Of a DNA stretch of 64,000 bases, positions 26,701 to 34,939 are shown piece after piece; positions within the stretch are counted from its first letter, which is position 1, and every line of letters starts with the position of its first letter. The notes under the pieces are model-generated. The model did not search any database. It saw nothing but the letters and a program-made list of their open reading frames with translations, and was not told where the DNA came from. The stretch spans positions 310,001 to 374,000 of the forward strand of contig NZ_CANMSJ010000002.1 in assembly GCF_947500605.1 (NCBI RefSeq). The letters run 5' to 3'. The stretch is from an uncultured Lacinutrix sp. (lineage in GTDB: Bacteria; Bacteroidota; Bacteroidia; Flavobacteriales; Flavobacteriaceae). Both the position numbers and the translations under genes were made by a program.

Positions 26701-29058
26701 CTATAACTCTAGACCATCAGGAATTGCTTCTGTTGGTGTATCGTTATCTCCATCAGGATTATCTTCTTGGTATTTATCACAATCTACTTCTATAGATAAA
26801 TCTTTAGGTTTCTCGAAGGCTTTTGTAGAAACTTCTAAGGCTTCGTCTTCGTAGCAACTTTTCATATACATTCCCCAAATAGGTAGTGCCATTGCTGCTC
26901 CTTGACCATATGTTACACTCTTAAAGTGTGCTGCTCTATCTTCTGCACCAACCCAAACACCTGTTACTAAATTTGGAACCATACCCATAAACCAACCGTC
27001 ACTTTGGTTTTGTGTTGTTCCTGTTTTTCCTGCTATTGGGTTTTTAAACGCATACGGATATCCTGTAATAATTTCTGGATAAACGCCTGTTTTTGGCATC
27101 CATGTTCTACGTAATCTAGCTCCAGATCCACTTTGAGTAACACCTTCCATTAGCTTAACAGTTACATAGGCAGACTCTGCACTTAAAACATCTCTAGTTT
27201 CTGGTGTAAATTGGTATAAAACGGTTCCGTTTTTATCTTCAATACGCTCAATCATTACTGGTTTAGTATAAACACCTTGATTTGCAAAAGCAGAATATGC
27301 TCCAACCATTTCGTAAACACTAATATCTGGAGTTCCTAAAGCAATAGATGGTACCTCTGGAATTTCTGAAGTAATACCTAAACGTCTAGCTAAATCTACA
27401 ACTGGCTGTGGCCCTACTTTATCCATTAAACGCGCTGTAATAGTGTTAACCGATTTTGCTAATGCTTCTTTAAGTGTTTTTTCACCTCCATAACCACCTC
27501 CTTCATTGCCAGGCGACCATGGTTCTGGATTACCATATTTATTAGCCTCAATTGTTATTTGAGATAATGGTAACTTATCGCAAGGTGACATGTGTAATTG
27601 ATCTATAGCAGTTGCATAAACAAATGGCTTAAAGGTAGAACCTACTTGTCGCTTACCTTGCTTTACCATATCGTATTGAAAATGTCTATAATTCATACCA
27701 CCAACCCATGCTTTTACATGTCCTGTTTGTGGATCCATACTCATCATCCCTGTACGTAAAAATGATTTATAGTAACGCATAGAATCTATAGGCTTCATGA
27801 TAGTATCTACTTCACTAGCTTTACCATCTACCCATTTAAAAACAGTCATTTTTGTTGGTTTTTCAAACGACGCTTCTATTTCCTTATTACTTTTTCCTTG
27901 CTTTTTAAGTATTCTCCAACGCTCACCTCTTCTCATCCCATCTTTTAAGAGTTTTTCTACTTCAGATTTATCTAAATCTAAAAATGGAGCTGTAGGATTA
28001 CGTTCTGGTGTATTTTGATTAAAAAATTCTGCTTGTAATCTAGGCATATGTCTACCAACTGCTGTTTCTGCATATTTTTGCATACGAGAATCTATGGTTA
28101 CAAATACTTTTAAACCATCGCTATTAATATTGTATTTCTTACCGTCTGGCTTTCTATTCGCTTTATCGTTTGCCCAATCTTTCATCCAGCTCCTTAAATA
28201 CTCTCTAAAGTATGTAGCTGTACCATCTCTGTGAGATTGTGGTGAATATTTTAAATCTAATTCTGTTTTTTGAAGTGAATCTTTAACCTCTTCTGTAATG
28301 TAACCGTATTTTTCCATTTGGGATAAAACAACATTCCTTCTGTTTTTTACACCAACTGGGTTTCTTCTTGGGTTATATAAAGATGAATTTTTAAACATCC
28401 CAACCAACATTGCTGCTTCTTTAATACTTAACTCACTTGGTTCTTTATCGAAATAAATGTTTGAAGCAGAACGAATACCATCTCCATTGTTACCAAAATC
28501 GTAAATATTAAAATATTGAGTAATAATCTCTTCCTTAGTGTACTGGCGTTCTAATTTTGTAGTTATTACCCATTCTTGTGCTTTTTGAGTAATTCTTTCA
28601 AAAATATTTTTAGAAGCTACACCTACAAACAGTTGTCTAGATAATTGTTGAGACACCGTACTTGCTCCACCTTTAGAACCAAGATAAACTATAGCTCTTA
28701 ATGTTCCTCTTGCATCTATACCAGAGTGCTCATGAAAACGTGCATCTTCCGTTGCTATTAATGCGTCGATTAAACTTTTAGATAAGTCTTCATATTTTAC
28801 TGGTGTTCTATTATCATCGAAATAAAATTTACCTAATGTTTTACCATCGCTAGAAACAATCTCTGTTGCTAAGTTTGTTTTAGGGTTTTCCAACTGCGTG
28901 TAATCTGGTAATTCACCAAATACACTCCAAGAAGCTAATAAAAACAATAATGCTACAGATAGGATACCTCCTAAAAATAACATCCAAAACCAACGAACGT
29001 ATTTTTCGAAGCCTTGATGATCTTGTGTTTCTTTTGTTTTTGTGTTTTTCTTTGCCAT
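26701..29058 (-). CDS. Penicillin-binding protein 1A (glycosyltransferase/transpeptidase)
   Basis: 785 residues, a class A bifunctional enzyme that polymerises and cross-links peptidoglycan. A cytoplasmic tail and one membrane helix (about 20-45, WMLFLGGILSVALLFLLAS) precede the GT51 domain with EDARFHEHSGID (near residue 100) and GGASTVSQQLSRQL. The transpeptidase domain has the SxxK serine in GSTFKPFVY (near 473), SxN as KSVNT and KTGTT (near 677). The acidic C-terminal tail carries no clear domain. It follows gldH by 82 bases on the same strand and is closed by a terminator. Confidence 0.95.
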   Translation of the reverse strand: MAKKNTKTKETQDHQGFEKYVRWFWMLFLGGILSVALLFLLASWSVFGELPDYTQLENPKTNLATEIVSSDGKTLGKFYFDDNRTPVKYEDLSKSLIDALIATEDARFHEHSGIDARGTLRAIVYLGSKGGASTVSQQLSRQLFVGVASKNIFERITQKAQEWVITTKLERQYTKEEIITQYFNIYDFGNNGDGIRSASNIYFDKEPSELSIKEAAMLVGMFKNSSLYNPRRNPVGVKNRRNVVLSQMEKYGYITEEVKDSLQKTELDLKYSPQSHRDGTATYFREYLRSWMKDWANDKANRKPDGKKYNINSDGLKVFVTIDSRMQKYAETAVGRHMPRLQAEFFNQNTPERNPTAPFLDLDKSEVEKLLKDGMRRGERWRILKKQGKSNKEIEASFEKPTKMTVFKWVDGKASEVDTIMKPIDSMRYYKSFLRTGMMSMDPQTGHVKAWVGGMNYRHFQYDMVKQGKRQVGSTFKPFVYATAIDQLHMSPCDKLPLSQITIEANKYGNPEPWSPGNEGGGYGGEKTLKEALAKSVNTITARLMDKVGPQPVVDLARRLGITSEIPEVPSIALGTPDISVYEMVGAYSAFANQGVYTKPVMIERIEDKNGTVLYQFTPETRDVLSAESAYVTVKLMEGVTQSGSGARLRRTWMPKTGVYPEIITGYPYAFKNPIAGKTGTTQNQSDGWFMGMVPNLVTGVWVGAEDRAAHFKSVTYGQGAAMALPIWGMYMKSCYEDEALEVSTKAFEKPKDLSIEVDCDKYQEDNPDGDNDTPTEAIPDGLEL

Positions 29059-29140
29059 TTAAATAAGTGCCTAATGTATTTAAAGTTATTATGTGTGCTA
29101 TTACCGTTGTGTTTAATACAAAACGCTAGAAGCCTTTATT

Positions 29141-29626
29141 TTATTCTGTTTTTTCTATTCTAAAGCCAATGTCTGTAATACCTTCTAAATTAGCAATACC
29201 ATTAACCTCTCCATTCTCACGCATAGCGTGTTTTATATTTACTGTATACTCGCCTGTTTCACTAAACACAACGCCTTCTTTATACCACAATTTATTTTCT
29301 TTTACACTAGACAGTCCTTCTCCTAAAAACTCACCATTTGGCTTCGCCATTTTATATTCTAATGTGTCGACAATTCTTTTTCCGTGAGGGAAATTCATTT
29401 CAACAATCAAAAAAAGATTATTGTATTTATATGCGTTGGTATTGCGTAAATTAACAAACAAATCATAGGCTTTTGTTGAGTCTGGAGGACTCACTTTAAA
29501 GCTTATGGTTTTATCTTTATTCCATACTTCTGGAACAGTTTCATAATTATCGAACACACTTTTAGTGTCGCAAGACACTAAAAGTAAAGACAATAATAAA
29601 AAACAATAAAACAATTTATTTTGCAT
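29141..29626 (-). CDS. gldH: Gliding motility lipoprotein GldH
   Basis: 161 residues from the ATG at 29626. I reject a longer frame running back to 29917, because it is merely an out-of-frame reading of the lysine/proline-rich tail of ricT. A lipoprotein signal peptide ends LLLVSC, making Cys about 19 the lipidated residue. The mature protein has the GldH pattern (SVFDNYETVPEVW, FPHGKRIVDTLEY). GldH is required for gliding in Flavobacterium, where its loss also affects the Gld machinery. It overlaps the ricT stop by 11 bases, so co-translation is likely. PBP1A follows. Confidence 0.92.
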   Translation of the reverse strand: MQNKLFYCFLLLSLLLVSCDTKSVFDNYETVPEVWNKDKTISFKVSPPDSTKAYDLFVNLRNTNAYKYNNLFLIVEMNFPHGKRIVDTLEYKMAKPNGEFLGEGLSSVKENKLWYKEGVVFSETGEYTVNIKHAMRENGEVNGIANLEGITDIGFRIEKTE

Positions 29627-30998
29627 CCTTATCTCTATTTTGTGGCTTGTTTTGAGACTTACTTTCTGGTCTAGGTCTTGGTTTAGGCCTCGGTTTTGGT
29701 TTAGGTCTTGGCTTTGCTTCTGACTTAGCTTGAGGATTTGGTCTCGGTTTTGGCTTTGGCTTTGGTTTCGATTTAGCCTGAGGATTTGGCCTAGGCTTAG
29801 GTTTTGGTTTATTTTGCTGCCCACTTTGAGGCTTTTTATCTGTACTATTTGTGTTATTACTCTTATTGCGATTACGGCTCTTATTGTTTTTACGTTTTTT
29901 ATTGCCTTTTGGACCATCGAAACGTGTTAAACTATCTTGACCAACCACATTTTCGAAAGCTACAGCTACTTCTTCTTCTAGCTCTGATGCATATTCTTCA
30001 AGGCTCGCAACTTTTTCTTTTTTTCTGTTGATATCAATAATTTCTCTGGCTTGGTCTGTGGTAATTTTGTGCCAATTCATCCATTCGCCTTCATAAGCAT
30101 ACCACATGTGACCTTGAAAAATATCTGTTTTCTGGCAAACCGCAGTTCCTTTTTCTGTGTATAATTTAATATCTGTTTTTGGGAATGCTTTTAAAGCATC
30201 TTGATACGAATCTAACTCGTAATTTAAACAGCATTTTAACTTACCACATTGTCCTGCTAATTTTTGAGGATTTAAAGATAATTGTTGGTAACGTGCTGCA
30301 CTAGTGCTTACAGATCTAAAATCTGTTAACCACGTAGAACAACATAATTCGCGACCACAAGAACCTATACCACCAAGTCTTGAAGCTTCTTGTCTAAAGC
30401 CAACTTGTTTCATTTCTATACGCGTTCTAAACTCACGAGCAAAAACTTTAATTAAATCTCTAAAATCTACACGTTCTTCGGCAGTATAATAAAATGTTGC
30501 TTTACTAGCATCTCCCTGAAATTCTATATCAGAGATTTTCATGTGAAGCTTTAACTCGATAGCATATTGTCGTGCGCGAACCTTCATTGGCTCTTCTTTA
30601 TCACGTGCATCGCTCCAAATATCTATATCTTTTTGAGACGCTTTTCTGTATATTTTAAGAACATCTTCTGGCTTTTCATTGATTTTTTTGCGTTTCATTT
30701 GTACGCGAACCAATTCACCGGTTAAGGTTACCATACCAATATCGTGACCAGATTGTGCCTGAGTAGCTACAATGTCTCCAATGGCTAATGTTAAATTCTC
30801 TGTATTTTTATAGTAATGTTTTCTTCCGTTTTTAAAACGAACCTCAACAAAATCGAAAGGTTTTTCTCCGTTAGGAATAGACATATTTGCTAACCAATCG
30901 AAGACGGTTAACTTATTACAACTGTCTGTACCACAAGTACCATTATTTTTGCAGCCCTTAGGTGAGCCGTCTTTAGTTGTGCAACTAGCGCAAGCCAT
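29616..30998 (-). CDS. ricT: PSP1-domain regulatory iron-sulphur protein (RicT/YaaT-like)
   Basis: 460 residues. A Cys-rich N terminus (MACASCTTKDGSPKGC, CGTDSC) leads to the PSP1 domain, with cysteines in CGRELCCSTWL and CGKLKCCLNYELD. In Bacillus RicT, cysteines in this region help hold [4Fe-4S] clusters in a complex that affects RNA processing and development; the role here is inferred. The last 90 residues are a low-complexity tail of Lys, Pro, Arg, Asn and Gln in repeating KPKPRPNPQ units, likely disordered and nucleic-acid binding. The gldH start lies within its last codons. Confidence 0.87.
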   Translation of the reverse strand: MACASCTTKDGSPKGCKNNGTCGTDSCNKLTVFDWLANMSIPNGEKPFDFVEVRFKNGRKHYYKNTENLTLAIGDIVATQAQSGHDIGMVTLTGELVRVQMKRKKINEKPEDVLKIYRKASQKDIDIWSDARDKEEPMKVRARQYAIELKLHMKISDIEFQGDASKATFYYTAEERVDFRDLIKVFAREFRTRIEMKQVGFRQEASRLGGIGSCGRELCCSTWLTDFRSVSTSAARYQQLSLNPQKLAGQCGKLKCCLNYELDSYQDALKAFPKTDIKLYTEKGTAVCQKTDIFQGHMWYAYEGEWMNWHKITTDQAREIIDINRKKEKVASLEEYASELEEEVAVAFENVVGQDSLTRFDGPKGNKKRKNNKSRNRNKSNNTNSTDKKPQSGQQNKPKPKPRPNPQAKSKPKPKPKPRPNPQAKSEAKPRPKPKPRPKPRPRPESKSQNKPQNRDKDAK

Positions 30999-31163
30999 AT
31001 GTGTAGATATATTGATTCTGAATGTTTTACCACTTAATAAAAGTTAGATTAAAACATCAGAAGACGATTAATAATATTTTAATTGAAGCTGAAATATTCT
31101 GCTATCAGCTTACAATAAAATCTAACGGTAAAGATAAGATTATTATTATGACTTATAAAATAT

Positions 31164-31193
31164 AAAAAAACCTGAGAAAGCTTTCTCAGGTTT
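31164..31193 (-). terminator. Intrinsic terminator after trhO
   Basis: AAACCTGAGAAAG (31168-31180) and CTTTCTCAGGTTT (31181-31193) form a perfect palindrome, followed on the minus strand by seven T residues. It lies 22 bases past the trhO stop. Confidence 0.85.
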
Positions 31194-31214
31194 ATATCTA
31201 AAACATTGAATGTA

Positions 31215-32282
31215 TTAGTCTTTTTTAAAGGTTTCGAAAATGTTTCTTAAATCTTTTTTATACGGCAAATGGTCTGCTCTTCCTTTTTTAAAGATATCGT
31301 TACTATTTCCTTGTCCTTTTCTTAATTCTTTTTGTTCTTCAAAAGGCAAAGCGTGAATTTCTTGACAGGTTGTTGAGCAACAATTATTCATTTCCTCCTT
31401 ACAGGCATCACATTGTAAAAATAACAAATGGCAAGCATCGTTTGCACAATTGGTATGAATATCGAATGGATCTCCACATTGGTGGCATTTAGCAATTACG
31501 TCGTCACTTATTTTTTCGGCACGTCTATCATCAAAAACAAAGTTTTTTCCAATAAATTTATTTTCAATACCGTCTGCATTTACCTGTCTTGTATACTCTA
31601 TAATTCCGCCTTCAAGCTGGTATACGTTTTTAAAACCTTTATGCTTGTAGTATGCACTTGCTTTTTCGCAACGTATTCCACCTGTGCAATACATTAAAAG
31701 ATTTTTTTCTTCTTTATGTTCGCGTAAATCGGCTTCAATAATATCTAAACTTTCTCGAAATGTATCTACATCTGGTGTTACAGCTCCATCAAAATGACCA
31801 ATTTCGCTTTCGTAATGATTTCTCATATCCACACAAACCGTATTTGGGTTTGCCAACATAGCATTAAAATCTTTAGCAGAAAGATGAACACCTTTATCTG
31901 TTACATCAAACGTTTCATCATTTAAACCATCTGCAACAATTTTGTCTCTTACTTTTACTTTAAGCTTTAAAAAAGACATATTATCTTGCTCTACAGCAAT
32001 GTTTAATCTAATTCCGTTTAAAAAATCTATACTATCTAAATGGTTTTTAAATGCTTCAAAATTTTCTGCTGGTAGAGATAATTGTGCATTAATACCTTCT
32101 TGGGCTACGTAAATACGTCCTAAAACGTCTAAACTATCCCATTTAATAAATAAACTATCTCGTAATTGTTGTGGATTGCCAATTTGGGCATAAGCGTAAA
32201 ACGATAATGTTAAACGGTCTTTTCCAGCTTCTTCTATAAGCTCTGCCCTTTCTTTGGCGCTTAATTTGTTGTACAGTTGCAT
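31215..32282 (-). CDS. trhO: tRNA uridine(34) hydroxylase TrhO (rhodanese family)
   Basis: 355 residues, the usual length. An N-terminal YceA-like acylphosphatase-type domain (1-120) precedes the rhodanese domain, whose active Cys sits in LLMYCTGGIRCEKAS. A C-terminal Cys-rich segment (CHQCGDPFDIHTNC, CDACKEEMNNCCSTTC) probably binds zinc. TrhO hydroxylates uridine 34 of tRNA to 5-hydroxyuridine with oxygen. It stands alone, with a terminator just downstream and a 524-base gap upstream toward recA. Confidence 0.92.
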   Translation of the reverse strand: MQLYNKLSAKERAELIEEAGKDRLTLSFYAYAQIGNPQQLRDSLFIKWDSLDVLGRIYVAQEGINAQLSLPAENFEAFKNHLDSIDFLNGIRLNIAVEQDNMSFLKLKVKVRDKIVADGLNDETFDVTDKGVHLSAKDFNAMLANPNTVCVDMRNHYESEIGHFDGAVTPDVDTFRESLDIIEADLREHKEEKNLLMYCTGGIRCEKASAYYKHKGFKNVYQLEGGIIEYTRQVNADGIENKFIGKNFVFDDRRAEKISDDVIAKCHQCGDPFDIHTNCANDACHLLFLQCDACKEEMNNCCSTTCQEIHALPFEEQKELRKGQGNSNDIFKKGRADHLPYKKDLRNIFETFKKD

Positions 32283-32450
32283 GCTATACTTAGTTTTTAA
32301 GGTTAAAGAATTCTCAACTAACTACCTAAAGAGGAAGTGTTTTGAGGTTAAGCCACAAAGGTATTGATTTAAATTATATTACCAAGTTTGATTGTATAAA
32401 ATGAAATTTTAATACATTTTATATATACATGTATTTCTAAATCTTAAACA

Positions 32451-32484
32451 AAAAAAAATCCTTTGCGCTTTGCAAAGGACTTTT
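32451..32484 (-). terminator. Intrinsic terminator after the 30-residue peptide gene
   Basis: On the minus strand TCCTTTGC and GCAAAGGA pair around a five-base loop, with flanking A and T tracts that extend the stem. The run of eight or more T residues comes last on the minus strand. It lies about 50 bases past the stop at 32532 and supports transcription of that small gene. Confidence 0.85.
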
Positions 32485-32531
32485 AATAGACTAACTCGTT
32501 ATTAATTTTTTATTTCTAAAAAACAAACGAG

Positions 32532-32624
32532 TTAACCTCCATCGGCTTTACAGCTACTGTTTAATAAGACAGAGACTGAAACGCCTAATGCATTTGATGT
32601 TAATACTTTTTTTAAATATTTCAT
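32532..32624 (-). CDS. 30-residue peptide gene (candidate)
   Basis: ATG at 32624 opens 30 codons: a basic start (MKYLKKVL), a mostly uncharged middle (SNALGVSVSVLLNSS) and the tail CKADGG. The sequence before the Cys resembles a short signal with a lipobox-like LNSSC, so a secreted or lipidated peptide is possible, or a peptide with a processed Gly-Gly end. No known family. A strong terminator just downstream supports a real transcript. The rest of the 524-base gap between trhO and recA holds no other visible frame. Confidence 0.45.
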   Translation of the reverse strand: MKYLKKVLTSNALGVSVSVLLNSSCKADGG

Positions 32625-32806
32625 GCTGTTACATTTACAAATTAGACATGAACTCCTAAAAAATGAGGTTAATTTTTCTTTTTCATAGCCAAAACTTTCC
32701 CACCTTTATTAATAGATGCAAAAATGTTTAAAAGGTTGCGTGAGAAATTAAAAAAAAGATTAAAAAAGTAGTATTTTAGCACGAATAAAAGCTAAAAAAA
32801 CATACT

Positions 32807-33814
32807 ATGAGCAGTGAAAAAGACGCAAAACTAAAGGCACTAAAGCTAACTTTAGATAAATTAGACAAAGCTTACGGAAAAGGAACGGTAATGAAAATGA
32901 GTGATGCTGCAGTAGTAGATATTGAAGCAATACCTTCTGGATCTCTAGGTTTAGACATCGCCTTAGGCGTTGGTGGATACCCAAGAGGTCGTGTTATTGA
33001 AATATATGGACCAGAATCTTCTGGTAAAACAACATTAACATTACATGCCATTGCTGAGGCTCAAAAAGCAGGTGGAATTGCAGCCTTTATTGATGCAGAG
33101 CATGCTTTCGATCGTTTCTATGCAGAGAAACTTGGTGTAGATATAGATAACTTAATTATTTCTCAACCAGATAATGGTGAACAAGCATTAGAGATTGCAG
33201 ATAATTTAATTCGTTCTGGAGCTATTGATATTGTAGTAATAGATTCTGTAGCTGCATTAACACCAAAAAGCGAAATTGAAGGTGAAATGGGTGATAGTAA
33301 AATGGGACTTCATGCACGTTTAATGTCTCAGGCCTTAAGAAAACTAACAGGTTCTATTAGTAAAACCAATTGTACAGTAATCTTCATTAACCAATTACGT
33401 GAAAAAATTGGTGTTATGTTTGGTAATCCTGAAACAACAACTGGTGGTAATGCTTTAAAATTTTACGCATCTGTTCGTTTAGATATTAGACGTTCTACTC
33501 AAATAAAAAACACAGATGGTGGAGTTCTTGGTAATAAAACCAGAGTTAAAGTTGTTAAAAACAAAGTAGCTCCTCCTTTTAAACTTGCCGAATTCGATAT
33601 TATGTACGGAGAAGGTATTAGTAAAGTAGGTGAGATACTAGATGTAGCAGTAGAAAAAGAGATTGTTAAAAAAGCAGGTTCTTGGTTTAGCTATGGAGAC
33701 ACAAAATTAGGTCAAGGTAGAGATGCTGTAAAAGCAATAATAAAAGACAATCCTGAGCTTTTTGATGAACTTGAACAAAAAATAAAACAAGCAATTAAAG
33801 ACGATATGCAATAG
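32807..33814 (+). CDS. recA: Recombinase RecA
   Basis: 335 residues. The Walker A motif GPESSGKTT (near residue 68) and Walker [20 protein letters not shown] are intact, with the L1/L2 DNA-binding loops ([38 protein letters not shown]) and the C-terminal DNA-binding domain. RecA forms filaments on single-stranded DNA for strand exchange and SOS induction. The sequence ends in a short acidic tail. No SOS box was identified; the preceding 180 bases are AT-rich with no clear palindrome. A strong terminator follows. Confidence 0.98.
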   Translation: MSSEKDAKLKALKLTLDKLDKAYGKGTVMKMSDAAVVDIEAIPSGSLGLDIALGVGGYPRGRVIEIYGPESSGKTTLTLHAIAEAQKAGGIAAFIDAEHAFDRFYAEKLGVDIDNLIISQPDNGEQALEIADNLIRSGAIDIVVIDSVAALTPKSEIEGEMGDSKMGLHARLMSQALRKLTGSISKTNCTVIFINQLREKIGVMFGNPETTTGGNALKFYASVRLDIRRSTQIKNTDGGVLGNKTRVKVVKNKVAPPFKLAEFDIMYGEGISKVGEILDVAVEKEIVKKAGSWFSYGDTKLGQGRDAVKAIIKDNPELFDELEQKIKQAIKDDMQ

Positions 33815-33857
33815 AATTGTATCCTGTTTTTTATTACTATTTTTAAGTATATTAATT

Positions 33858-33888
33858 AAAATCCCGAAAGTTTTCGGGATTTTTTTGT
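33858..33888 (+). terminator. Intrinsic terminator after recA
   Basis: AAAATCCCGAAA (33858-33869) pairs with TTTCGGGATTTT (33872-33883), followed by further T residues, about 45 bases past the recA stop. Confidence 0.9.
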
Positions 33889-33959
33889 TTTTAGACGCAA
33901 CCTTTCAGACTTTTATACATCTACATAAAAACACACATATTAAAACACGAAATTTAAAA

Positions 33960-34364
33960 ATGAAAAAAATCCTTATTTTATTAATTGGTTTAGTGACTTT
34001 TTCGTGTAGTGTAAATGATGATTCTCTTGTTACCTATCAAGACCCAATGCCTATTGAAACGGCTGTATTACCAAACGCGTTTGTATTAGGTGAAATTTAC
34101 GAAATTAACCTTACATATCTAAGACCTACAACTTGTCATGCCTTTAATGATATTATATATAAAAAGCATAATAACGAAAGAACAGTTGTTATAATTGGTA
34201 CAGTTTTTCAAAGCAATGGTAATTGTACAGATTTGGGAACCGAACTAGAAGCGTCTTTTAATTTTAAAGCAACAGAAGAAGGCTCTTATATTTTTAAATT
34301 TTGGCAAGGTAAAGATGATAACGATGAAGACATTTACCTAACAATAGAAGTTCCTGTATTATAA
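33960..34364 (+). CDS. Hypothetical lipoprotein, 134 residues
   Basis: I place the start at the ATG at 33960, which begins a good lipoprotein signal (KKILILLIGLVTFSCS, lipidated Cys near residue 16). The frame upstream of it runs through the recA terminator. The mature part looks like a beta-rich domain with two cysteines (TTCHAFND and NGNCTD) and the pattern FKATEEGSYIFKFW, like immunoglobulin-type strands. I recognise no function. It precedes the sigma factor gene by about 25 bases and may share its operon. Confidence 0.75.
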   Translation: MKKILILLIGLVTFSCSVNDDSLVTYQDPMPIETAVLPNAFVLGEIYEINLTYLRPTTCHAFNDIIYKKHNNERTVVIIGTVFQSNGNCTDLGTELEASFNFKATEEGSYIFKFWQGKDDNDEDIYLTIEVPVL

Positions 34365-34393
34365 TAAATACTAATTAAAACGTGTAATTGATT

Positions 34394-34939
34394 TTGAGCT
34401 TAGACAAACTCATACATAATTGTAAGATTAATGATGCTAAAGCACAAAGTGAATTATATAAACTCTTTTCGAGTAAATTGTTTTCTTTATGCTTGAAGTA
34501 TTCAAGGAATTATGCTGAAGCTGAAGATAATTTACAAGATGCTTTTATTACTATTTTTAAAAAAATAGGGCAATATAAAAACAAAGGTTCTTTTGAAGGC
34601 TGGTTAAAACGAGTTACTATAAACACAGCACTACAGTGCTATAGAACGCAAGGTGTTTTTGATATTGTAAACGAAGATTTAATTGAAGATGAAGCTATAA
34701 CAATTGAAGATGAAGATAACATTTCGATAGATTATTTATTACAAATTATTCAAGAATTACCAGACCGTTATCGGCTAGTATTCAACCTTTATGTAATGGA
34801 TGGTTATTCGCATCAAGATGTAGCAGAAATGCTTAAAATAACAACCGGAACGTCAAAATCTAACTTAGCTAGAGCTAGACATATTTTAAAAGATAAAATA
34901 ACTGAATATAAAACGAGACTACATTCTCAATCTTTATAA
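34394..34939 (+). CDS. ECF RNA polymerase sigma factor
   Basis: About 181 residues. There is no ATG. I use the TTG at 34394 (MSLDKLIHNCK), a common start in this family; an in-frame TTG lies two codons earlier. Region 2 (about 20-90) contains YSRNYAEAEDNLQDAFITIF, the -10-binding helix with its flanking acidic patch, and GSFEGWLKRVTINTALQCYR. Region 4 (about 115-175) has LPDRYRLVFNLYVMDGYSHQDVAEML and a DNA-binding helix GTSKSNLARAR. The next gene begins immediately after its stop and encodes a membrane protein that could be the anti-sigma factor. Confidence 0.93.
   Translation: MSLDKLIHNCKINDAKAQSELYKLFSSKLFSLCLKYSRNYAEAEDNLQDAFITIFKKIGQYKNKGSFEGWLKRVTINTALQCYRTQGVFDIVNEDLIEDEAITIEDEDNISIDYLLQIIQELPDRYRLVFNLYVMDGYSHQDVAEMLKITTGTSKSNLARARHILKDKITEYKTRLHSQSL

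Noticed and set aside
29627-29917. A longer N terminus for GldH
   Set aside because: The upstream part is an out-of-frame reading of the repetitive ricT tail. The lipoprotein signal begins at 29626.
32625-32806. An SOS box upstream of recA
   Set aside because: No convincing palindrome was visible in this AT-rich stretch.
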